Below are positions 24,731 to 31,028 of a stretch of 55,072 nucleotides of DNA, in pieces. Origin of the DNA: an uncultured Kiritimatiellota bacterium. Its GTDB lineage: Bacteria; Verrucomicrobiota; Kiritimatiellia; RFP12; UBA1067. The first letter of the stretch is position 1, and each line of letters opens with the position of its first letter. The position numbers and the translations under genes are program-made. The notes under the pieces are model-generated. The model was not told where the DNA came from. It did no database searches and worked only from the letters and a program-made list of their open reading frames with translations. The DNA is taken from contig CAKTZA010000019.1 of the NCBI GenBank assembly GCA_934635045.1, positions 1 through 55,072 on the forward strand, read 5' to 3'.

Positions 24731-24818
24731 TGGGGACAGGCCTCGGTTCGGTCTGCGCAAACGGACTGAAGATTTATTGCGTGAATGAGCGCAACTTCGC
24801 GCGGGAATTTGCTATAAT
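24731..24818 (+). promoter_or_regulatory. Promoter module copy 1, driving the GH16 gene
   Basis: GGGGACAGGCCTCGGT (24732 on), CTGCGCAAACGG (24753-24764), a degenerate second TTGCGTGAATGAG, then CAACTTCGCGCGGGAATTTG and TATAAT at 24813-24818. Closely similar in order and sequence to 28733-28821. This module fills the gap between the GH28 and GH16 genes. Confidence 0.7.
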
Positions 24819-24852
24819 GCGCATGATTCAAAAATCAATAAGGAATGATGTC

Positions 24853-25920
24853 ATGACAAAAGAAACACGTTCAGAAAATTCATCGGACGTAATGGTTCAC
24901 GCAGAGCCGCAGAGGCCGCAGAGAATGAGAACGTCGATGCTCGGCGTGATGGTCGGTATCGTATCGGTCTGCGGCGCGGCGCAGAACGACGGGACGCAGG
25001 TCTTGCAGCCGAGCGCGAACAGGGACGGCAAGGTCTGCCAGACGCTTGCCGACCTCCCCGTCGCGTGCCGCGCCGTCGAGACCGTGCCCGGCGAGGCGCC
25101 GTCGCTCCTGCCCGAAGGGCGCGCGCTCAGGCTCGTCTGGCACGACGAGTTCGACGGCGACGCGCTCGACGCGACCAAGTGGGGCTACCGCACGAACTTC
25201 TGGGGGCGCCCGGCGCACTGGTTCGCGACGCCGTCCGACAACGCCGTGGAGGTGAGGGACGGACTCCTGCGCCTGAAACTCGTCAGGCGCCCCGACGGCC
25301 AGTTCGTCTCGCCCCAGCTGCAGACGGGCGAGCTGGTGTGGGACATTCCGCACGAGGCGAACCCGAAGGGCTTCTGGCCGCTCGGCCGGCGCGAGCGGCC
25401 GAAGTTCCTGAAGAAGTACGGCTACTTCGAGTGCCGCGCGCGGCTGCAGCAGCTGCCGGGCTGGTGGAGCGCGTTCTGGATGCAGAGCGAGTCGCAGGGC
25501 GTCACGCTCGACCCCGGCGTCTCCGGCATCGAGCATGACATCATGGAGTCGTTCGACCCCGGCGAGGTGATTCCCGCGTGCTTCCACGCGAACGGCTACG
25601 GCGCGGACTACCAGGGGTTCAGGATTCCCGACGTGGCGAAGAACGGAATGGCGATGCTGACGGTCGACAAGGCCCAGTTCCACGTCTTCGGCATGCTGTG
25701 GACGGAAGAGGGCTACGAGGTCTATGTGGACGGGCGCCTGCGCGGCAAGAGCGCGAAGGCGGTCTCGCACGTGCCGGAGTTCGTGCTGCTGACGACGGAG
25801 GCGAAGTGGTACCGCAACGGACGCATGACGGGGACGGGCGTGCCCGAGCTGGAGGAGGCGGCGAAGGCCGGCGACGCGTTCGTCGTCGACTACGTGCGCG
25901 TCTACGACCTCGCAGACTGA
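24853..25920 (+). CDS. GH16-family endo-glucanase/galactanase-like enzyme, repeat-encoded signal peptide
   Basis: 355 residues from ATG 24853 (AAGGA at 24840-24844); ATG 24823 in the same frame lies 5 nt after the -10 and could serve a leaderless start. The GH16 core begins LRLVWHDEFDGDALDATKWG. The catalytic signature is GIEHDIMES: E227 nucleophile, D229, E232 acid/base. KKYGYFECRARLQQLPGWWS is the strand before it. GH16 enzymes cut beta-1,3, beta-1,3-1,4 or galactan backbones; which one is not decidable. Its signal peptide (MVHAEPQRPQRMRTSMLGVM onward) comes from the dispersed cassette. The 3' end overlaps the convergent AraC gene by 19 bp. Confidence 0.85.
   Translation: MTKETRSENSSDVMVHAEPQRPQRMRTSMLGVMVGIVSVCGAAQNDGTQVLQPSANRDGKVCQTLADLPVACRAVETVPGEAPSLLPEGRALRLVWHDEFDGDALDATKWGYRTNFWGRPAHWFATPSDNAVEVRDGLLRLKLVRRPDGQFVSPQLQTGELVWDIPHEANPKGFWPLGRRERPKFLKKYGYFECRARLQQLPGWWSAFWMQSESQGVTLDPGVSGIEHDIMESFDPGEVIPACFHANGYGADYQGFRIPDVAKNGMAMLTVDKAQFHVFGMLWTEEGYEVYVDGRLRGKSAKAVSHVPEFVLLTTEAKWYRNGRMTGTGVPELEEAAKAGDAFVVDYVRVYDLAD
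24892..24980 (+). repeat. Signal-peptide cassette, copy B
   Basis: ATGGTTCACGCAGAGCCGCA, GGCCGCAGAGAATGAGA, then ATGCTCGGCGTGATGGTCGG and TCTGCGGCGCGGC. It shares a further ~40 nt upstream (from GAAACACGTTC) with copy A. It encodes the signal peptide of the GH16 enzyme. Confidence 0.85.
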
Positions 25921-27071
25921 ACGCGCCAGTCGCGCATGGACTGGCCGACGTGGCGCTTGAAGAGGTTCTTGAGGTAGTTCGCGTTTGGGTAGCCCGCGCG
26001 GCGCGCGACCTCCTCGATCGGCAAGTCCGTCTCGGCGAGCAGTCGCTTCACTTCGCCGAGGCGGACGGCGAGAATCGCCTGCAGCAGGGAGGTTCCCGTC
26101 TCCTCGCGAAAGCGCAGGTCGGCGAGGCTGCGCGAGACGCCGAGGTGGCGCACGACGTCTGCCGCCGTGATGCCCCGTCGCGCGTGCGCGTCGATGTAGG
26201 CCCGCGCGGCCCGCGCAATCGACTGTCCGACCGAGGCGTTGCGCGTCGAGCCGCGCTCTTCGATGCTGCGGAGGCCGACGAGGAAGACGCGCCTCTTCGG
26301 ACACGCCCCATACATCATCGCCTGCAGTTCGCGCGCCGCACGGTAGCCTTCCGTCTCGAAGTCCGGCGCGAGGCTTGTCAGCGAGGGCCGCACGTAGTCG
26401 CAGACCATTTCGTCGTCGCCGACGGAGAGGACTTCGATGTCTTCGGGGATCTTGAGTCCGGCGTCGCGCGCCGTCTCGATGATGCGGCGTCCGACGTCGT
26501 CGTAGGCCGCGAAGACGCCGCAGGGCTTCGGCAGGGTGAGGAGCCGCCGGGCGAGTTCTTTCGTCGGACGGGTCTCGGCGCGTTCGAGGGTTTCGGACAC
26601 CAGGCCGCGCGCCGCGAGCTCGTCGGCGAACGCCGCGCCGCGCTCTGCGCTCCAGGCGCGCACCGTCGCGGCCTCCGCAAAGGCGAATGCGCGGAGCAGG
26701 GGACTGGACGCGAGCCGCCGCGCGGCGGCCTTGCCGAACGCGGCGTTGTCATCGTTGACGAAGACGGAGCGCGGGATGCGCGCGAGCGCGTCGTCACTTG
26801 GCTGGTCGATGAAGACGGCTGGCGCGCCGAGATGGGCGTAGAGGCGGTTTGTGTCACGGTCCTTCGGCGAGATGAAGATGTAGCCGTCATACTTCTCGCG
26901 GACGGCAGCGCGCAGGACGCGCGGTGCGTAGTCCGCAAATGAGCGGACGAGGTTCAGGTCCCACGCGCGCCCCTCGCCGAGGAAGCGGTAGATGCCCGTG
27001 AGGTGTCGCCGCCCCGCCGCACTGGCGAGGTTGACGAACGCGAAGACCCGAAATCGCCTTTTTCGATTCAC
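25902..27071 (-). CDS. AraC-type transcription regulator with a LacI-like sugar-sensing domain
   Basis: 389 residues. The N-terminal ~270 residues resemble a periplasmic-binding-protein fold as in XylR: FVNLASAAGRRHLTGIYRFL, IFISPKDRD, AVFIDQP, GVFAAYDDVGRRIIE and EVLSVGDDEMVCDYVRPSLT. The C-terminal ~105 residues are an AraC DNA-binding domain with two helix-turn-helices (GITAADVVRHLGVSRSLADL and LPIEEVARRAGYPNANYLKN). It probably senses a free sugar such as xylose or arabinose and controls the surrounding hydrolase genes. It reads against the GH16 gene and its promoter puts the -10 only 7 nt before the start codon. Confidence 0.88.
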   Translation of the reverse strand: MNRKRRFRVFAFVNLASAAGRRHLTGIYRFLGEGRAWDLNLVRSFADYAPRVLRAAVREKYDGYIFISPKDRDTNRLYAHLGAPAVFIDQPSDDALARIPRSVFVNDDNAAFGKAAARRLASSPLLRAFAFAEAATVRAWSAERGAAFADELAARGLVSETLERAETRPTKELARRLLTLPKPCGVFAAYDDVGRRIIETARDAGLKIPEDIEVLSVGDDEMVCDYVRPSLTSLAPDFETEGYRAARELQAMMYGACPKRRVFLVGLRSIEERGSTRNASVGQSIARAARAYIDAHARRGITAADVVRHLGVSRSLADLRFREETGTSLLQAILAVRLGEVKRLLAETDLPIEEVARRAGYPNANYLKNLFKRHVGQSMRDWRVQSARS

Positions 27072-27078
27072 GTCGGGC

Positions 27079-27084
27079 AGTATA
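27079..27084 (-). promoter_or_regulatory. -10 box of the AraC-type regulator gene
   Basis: TATACT on the minus strand (27084 to 27079), preceded by ATGA; start codon at 27071. A leaderless or 1-nt-leader mRNA is predicted. Confidence 0.6.
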
Positions 27085-27129
27085 TCATAAAATGACGGCG
27101 GAGGAAAACGGGGGAATAGCGACTCCGTC

Positions 27130-27209
27130 TGTCAGTTATATCTGACACAATTCGATTCTTGGCGTTGCGTGTCAGTTATAACTTATGCTATACTACCTCA
27201 CGGTGAGGT
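27130..27209. promoter_or_regulatory. Operator repeats and promoter of the ATPase gene
   Basis: TGTCAGTTATA occurs at 27130-27140 and 27170-27180, 40 bp apart. The first is part of the inverted repeat GTCAG-TTATAT-CTGAC (27131-27146). A -10 TATACT lies at 27189-27194, and the perfect inverted repeat CCTCACGGTGAGG (27197-27209) sits in the leader and contains the likely ribosome site. Confidence 0.6.
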
Positions 27210-27215
27210 TGAAAA

Positions 27216-28430
27216 ATGGTCAAAAGAAGCATCTATCTGGACAAGATTGCCCCGTTTGTCGGCACGGACGTCATCAAAGTCATTACTGGGATGCGCCGAA
27301 GCGGCAAGTCGGTTCTGCTGGAGCAGATTCAGGGCATTCTGCGCGAGCGGAATCCCAAGGCCCGCATTTTCTCGGTGAATCTTGAAGACGATGAGAATGT
27401 GCGCTTTCGGGAAAAGGGCGTTCTCTTTGATTACTTGAACGGAATGCTGAAAGAGGCCAAAGGAGAGATGGTGTATCTTTTCCTCGACGAGGTACACGAC
27501 ATTGACGGATGGGAGACGGCCGTCAATTCGCTCCGTCTGCGCAAGAATGCGGACTTGTACATCACGGGCTCGAATTCCAAGCTTCTTTCGGGCGAACTGG
27601 CGACCTATCTGACAGGGCGTTATGTCGAGATAAAGATGACGCCGTTCTCCTTTGTCGAGTTTGTCGAAGCGGCACAGCCGGTTTGTCCGAAGGAAGACCG
27701 TACGCAGCTCTTCAACCGCTATCTGACCTGTGGAGGTGTGCCGTTTCTGGCGAAGGTCGGCTATGATGCGGTCGCGTCGCGCGCCTATCTTCAGGACCTG
27801 TTCGGCGCCATCCTCCTGAAGGATGTCGTTCGGCGCAAGCAGATCCGCGATGTCGACCTGCTGGAGCGCATTGTGCGCTTCGTGCTGTCGGAGGTCGGCC
27901 ACACGTTTTCGGCCCGCCGGATTGTCGCGTTCCTCAAGAACGAGCGGCGCGAGACGTCTGTCGAGACGGTGCTCAATTACCTTGCGGCCTGCGAAGAGGC
28001 GTTCCTGATTGCGCGCGTGCCGCGCGAAGACCTGATCGGCAAGCGGATCCTGTCCGTGGACGAGAAGTTCTACGTGACGGACACGGGGTTGCGTAACGAG
28101 GTCGTGCGCGGCAGTCTGCGCCGTGATGTCGATCGGCTGTTGGAGAACGTGGTCTACTTCGAGTTTCTGCGCCGGGGCTATGGCGTCACGGTCGGGCGCG
28201 TCCGTGAGAAGGAGATTGACTTTTTCTGCAGCCGTAGCGACGGAAACGTCTATGTGCAGGTGGCGTATACGGTCGGAGGCGAGGAGACGCGCGAACGCGA
28301 GTTCAGTGCGCTCGAAGCCGTCAAGACGGCAGATCGCAAGCTGTTGCTGACGATGGACAGGCTCGACATGAGCGATGGTGACATCCGACATCGGTATATC
28401 CCGGACTTCCTCTGCGAAGAGGATGCCTAA
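27216..28430 (+). CDS. AAA family ATPase with C-terminal DUF4143 (nuclease-like) domain
   Basis: 404 residues. Walker A is TGMRRSGKS (about 24-32) and Walker B VYLFLDEVHD (about 87-96); a sensor-like TGSNSKLLSGELATYLTGR follows. The C-terminal DUF4143 part contains YVTDTGLRNEV and ENVVYFEFLRRGYGVTVGR, then EIDFF, which looks like the D-ExK-type core of restriction-nuclease folds (VREKEIDFFC). These proteins are common, often horizontally moved, and their function is not established. Here the gene stands alone, with its own operator-like repeats and lower GC than the hydrolase genes around it, so it is probably an acquired cassette. Confidence 0.82.
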   Translation: MVKRSIYLDKIAPFVGTDVIKVITGMRRSGKSVLLEQIQGILRERNPKARIFSVNLEDDENVRFREKGVLFDYLNGMLKEAKGEMVYLFLDEVHDIDGWETAVNSLRLRKNADLYITGSNSKLLSGELATYLTGRYVEIKMTPFSFVEFVEAAQPVCPKEDRTQLFNRYLTCGGVPFLAKVGYDAVASRAYLQDLFGAILLKDVVRRKQIRDVDLLERIVRFVLSEVGHTFSARRIVAFLKNERRETSVETVLNYLAACEEAFLIARVPREDLIGKRILSVDEKFYVTDTGLRNEVVRGSLRRDVDRLLENVVYFEFLRRGYGVTVGRVREKEIDFFCSRSDGNVYVQVAYTVGGEETREREFSALEAVKTADRKLLLTMDRLDMSDGDIRHRYIPDFLCEEDA

Positions 28431-28506
28431 AGCGGTCTGGTCAATCCTGTCGGTATGTTGTTGAAATGATACGATTATTTTGGTTCAATGGTACGGCATG
28501 ATTTGC

Positions 28507-28624
28507 TACAATCTGCGGCATCATGAAGACCGAACTCGTCATTTCCGACCGCGCGAAGGCGAACGCGCGCGCCGCTTCAAGATGGGGATGTCTCACACGG
28601 AGTGACGGAGCCACGGAGAAATGA
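28507..28624 (+). other. Promoter and 33-codon ORF running into a CGGAG-type repeat
   Basis: A -10 (TACAAT, 28507-28512, after TTTGC) is followed by ATG 28523 and an ORF to 28624 (start MKTELVISDRAKANARAASR, end LTRSDGATEK). The end is encoded by the repeat and matches LTRRDGGTE in the two genes at 29241 and 30967. It is probably the remnant of an exported-enzyme gene start; no further coding follows. Confidence 0.4.
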
Positions 28625-28712
28625 CCGCTGTCTCGCCCGTCTGCCTCAATGCTGATTGCGTGCAGGAACTCCGTGCCTCCGTCACTCCGTGTGAGATTTC
28701 CTCGCTTGAAAG
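28575..28712. repeat. Inverted pair of CGGAG-type repeats (MITE-like palindrome)
   Basis: CTCACACGGAGTGACGGAGC continues to 28618 on the plus strand. Its near-perfect complement lies at 28669-28699, with similarity extending outward (GCTTCAAG versus its complement CTTGAAAGGC). About 50 bp of unrelated sequence separates the arms. It lies in the 800-bp gap 28431-29240, which holds no convincing gene. Confidence 0.75.
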
Positions 28713-28732
28713 GCTTCATGGGGACTGGATTT

Positions 28733-28821
28733 AGGGGGACAGGCCCCGGTCTGTTCTGCGCAAACGGACTTGAAATTTTCTGCGCAAACGGGAACAACTT
28801 CGCGCGGAAATTTGCTATAAT
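28733..28821 (+). promoter_or_regulatory. Promoter module copy 2
   Basis: GGGGGACAGGCCCCGGTCTG, then two direct copies of CTGCGCAAACGG at 28757-28768 and 28781-28792 (24 bp apart), CAACTTCGCGCGGAAATTTG and TATAAT at 28816-28821. Same order as 24731-24818; a looser relative is at 54866-54935. Confidence 0.7.
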
Positions 28822-28848
28822 GCACGTTGACTGGAAAAGGAAGGCTTT

Positions 28849-28968
28849 ATGACGATGCGCGAAACGACGAGACTCATGCCGAGGTCGCTTCCCGCCGCAG
28901 ACGCGGCGAGAGGCCGTCCGCTTGCGTTCGCGCACGGTTCCAGTACCCCCCCCCCCGCTTTTAGCTGA
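28849..28968 (+). pseudogene. 39-codon ORF with a C11 tract, likely gene-start remnant
   Basis: ATG 28849 follows AAGGAAGG. The peptide begins MTMRETTRLMPRSLPAADAA and ends SSTPPPAFS after the C11 tract (28946-28956). The ORF opening at 54968, also after a related promoter, begins MHKMTERVGRMPSAADTAAA, so the two starts are related. Deleting one C opens another frame to 29218, but that reading (98 codons in total) looks like translated repeat, not a protein. Function unknown; expressed small leader or decayed gene are both possible. Confidence 0.4.
28946..28956 (+). repeat. C11 homopolymer
   Basis: Eleven C after GGTTCCAGTA and before GCTTTTAGC, resembling the context of the C10 tract at 11868. 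Possible slippage site. Confidence 0.8.
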
Positions 28969-29225
28969 CGCCTCAGAAGGCCGTTTCGCGGCCGCTGGCG
29001 CGATGCCTACAGGCAGCGCGCGCAGTCGCATTTCCCCGCAAGAATCTCTGTGCCTCCGTCTCTCTGTCGCCTCCGCGTCAAGCGACAGCAACAGGAGAGG
29101 GGCGCGCGGGAGACTGTCGCGAATGTCTACGACGCGGGTGCCTGTGGCGCTCAACACGGAGGTGTTGGAGAATCGGAGGCACGGAGGAGAGGGAATGAGT
29201 CTTTTGTTCACCGAATGAAAAATGA

Positions 29226-29302
29226 AATAAGGAAAACACCATGAAAAATACGAAAAGCCAGACTTCACGGAATCTCACACGGAGGGACGGAGGCACGGAG
29301 AT
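29226..29302 (+). repeat. 77-bp perfect direct duplication, copy 1 (ribosome site plus first 20 codons)
   Basis: Identical to 30952-31028. It covers AATAAGGAAAACACC, the start codon and the coding sequence for MKNTKSQTSRNLTRRDGGTE, and ends inside a CGGAG-type repeat. Confidence 0.95.
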
Positions 29303-30908
29303 GTGGGATGGAAATCGCGCAGAGGCGCAGAGGCCGCAGAGAAGAAGATGCTCGGTGTTTGGCGTGATTGTTGGGGCGGTGTCGCTCTGCGGCGCGGCCG
29401 GCGCGGCGACAGACGCCCGTCCGGCCGTCGTCTCGTTCAAGGACGCGGCGAAGATCAAGTCGTGGGACGCCTGGGACGACCACAAGGCGAAGGCGGCGGT
29501 CACGAACATTCTCCAGAAGGAGAAGCGGTGCGTGACGTGGGCGCGGCTGAACCGGCTCGATCCCGGCTTGCCCGAGATCGGCCGTCTCCAGACGCGCACG
29601 TCGGCGGAAGTCAGGTCGTCCAAGTGGTCGGTCGGCTGCGAGACGCTGGACCGCGACTACGGCGACTGGGAGAGCTACAAAGACCTGATTCCGCTTCTCG
29701 GCGTGAAGCGCGCCCGCTTCTTTTCGGGGTGGGCGAAGACCGAGCAGGAGAAGGGCGTCTACGACTTCGCCTGGCTCGACCGGCAGGTTCGCGAATGCGC
29801 GGCGATGGGCGTGAAGCCGTGGATCTGCATCTCCTACGGGAATCCCGTCTGGGGGTCGGACTTCCGCCTTGGCATGCGCGTGAAGCAGGTGACGGACAGC
29901 CCGGAGGCGTTCGCGGCGTGGCTCCGCTACACGCGGGCGCTCGTCGCGCGCTACCGCGACGTCGTTGACGAGTGGGAGGTCTGGAACGAGCCGTTCAACC
30001 AGGCGGAGGAATACGCGGAGCTGTTCATCCGCACGGCGCGCGCGATCCGCGAAGTCCAGCCTTCGGCGAAGGTCATCTGCACGGCGATCGCGATGAACAG
30101 GGACATGGCGAAGAGCGACTACGCCGTCGTGCTCGAACGGCTGAAGCGCGAAAACGCGCTCGGCCTCGCGAACCTTTTCGCCTACCATCCGTATGCGGAC
30201 AACCCTGACACGTCCTATGAGGCCGGCAAGGGCCAGTTCGGCTGGACGATGGCCCTGCCGCTGCGGCGGCTCGTCAAGAGCTACTCCGCCGACTACGACA
30301 TCCTCCAGGGCGAGACGGGCTGTCCGAGCCAGCTCGAATACGCGCACGCGCTCGCCAACGTCGAGTGGACGGAGTACTCGCAGGCGAAGTGGAACCTGCG
30401 GCGGGCGATGGGCGACGCGGCGCGGTCGATCCCGTCCTGCCTCTTCACGATGATCGACCTGCAGTACACCTTCATGCTGCAGAGCTTCGGGCTCGTCCGC
30501 TCGAACGCGCTGAAGGAGTTCGTCTACCGCCGTCCGAGCTGGTACGCGATGCGCAACGTCTACGCGCTCTTCGACGACGACACCCTGCCGCAAGGCATCA
30601 CGGAGGTCCAGGCGGGCTCACGCACGCTGTCGAACGCCCTCTTCACGCGCTTCGGGCTTCCGCTCCGCGTCCTCTGGTTCAGCGACCGGATCCCGGACAG
30701 CGGGCTGGACTGGACGCCGGTCGATCTCGAAGTCCCGGAGCGGATGGAAGATCCCGTGTGGGTGGAGCTGATCACGGGCCGCGTCTTCGGGATCCCGCGC
30801 GCGTCCGTCGCCGGGCGGGCGGACGGAATGGTGCTCCGGCAGGTGCCGATGTGGGATTCGCCCGTCATCGTCGCGCCGCGCGCGGCGATTCCGCTTCAGG
30901 CGAAGTGA
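29241..30908 (+). CDS. Exported clan GH-A glycoside hydrolase (GH39/GH5-like), repeat-encoded signal peptide
   Basis: 555 residues, ATG 29241 with AAGGAAAA. The first ~57 residues are made by two repeats: a CGGAG type (LTRRDGGTE) and the signal cassette (RAEAQRPQRRRCSVFGVIVG...). The mature barrel has ARFFSGWAKTEQEKGVYDFA, WICISYGNPVWG, the acid/base E250 in DEWEVWNEPF and nucleophile E358 in ILQGETGC, the clan GH-A strand-4 and strand-7 glutamates. This layout is closest to GH39 beta-xylosidases, but family assignment from motifs alone is not safe. The C-terminal ~110 residues are a beta-sandwich. Confidence 0.75.
   Translation: MKNTKSQTSRNLTRRDGGTEMWDGNRAEAQRPQRRRCSVFGVIVGAVSLCGAAGAATDARPAVVSFKDAAKIKSWDAWDDHKAKAAVTNILQKEKRCVTWARLNRLDPGLPEIGRLQTRTSAEVRSSKWSVGCETLDRDYGDWESYKDLIPLLGVKRARFFSGWAKTEQEKGVYDFAWLDRQVRECAAMGVKPWICISYGNPVWGSDFRLGMRVKQVTDSPEAFAAWLRYTRALVARYRDVVDEWEVWNEPFNQAEEYAELFIRTARAIREVQPSAKVICTAIAMNRDMAKSDYAVVLERLKRENALGLANLFAYHPYADNPDTSYEAGKGQFGWTMALPLRRLVKSYSADYDILQGETGCPSQLEYAHALANVEWTEYSQAKWNLRRAMGDAARSIPSCLFTMIDLQYTFMLQSFGLVRSNALKEFVYRRPSWYAMRNVYALFDDDTLPQGITEVQAGSRTLSNALFTRFGLPLRVLWFSDRIPDSGLDWTPVDLEVPERMEDPVWVELITGRVFGIPRASVAGRADGMVLRQVPMWDSPVIVAPRAAIPLQAK
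29311..29400 (+). repeat. Signal-peptide cassette, copy C
   Basis: GAAATCGCGCAGAGGCGCAG, AGGCCGCAGAGAAGAAGATG, CTCGGTGTTTGGCGTGATTG and GTCGCTCTGCGGCGCGGC. It encodes the signal peptide of the clan GH-A enzyme. Confidence 0.85.
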
Positions 30909-30951
30909 GGCGCCCGTTCAGTTGATCTTGCCGAGCGGAGAGCGAACAATG

Positions 30952-31028
30952 AATAAGGAAAACACCATGAAAAATACGAAAAGCCAGACTTCACGGAATC
31001 TCACACGGAGGGACGGAGGCACGGAGAT
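30952..31028 (+). repeat. 77-bp perfect direct duplication, copy 2
   Basis: Identical to 29226-29302, giving the GH29 fusion gene the same ribosome site and first 20 codons as its upstream neighbour. Confidence 0.95.

Noticed and set aside
27216..28430. ATPase gene as part of a defence island or toxin-antitoxin pair
   Set aside because: No partner gene, restriction or toxin gene adjoins it; DUF4143 ATPases occur alone in many genomes.
28922..29218. 98-codon ORF after the C11 tract
   Set aside because: Its sequence is translated repeat (CCTCCGT-type) with no protein features; no ribosome site.
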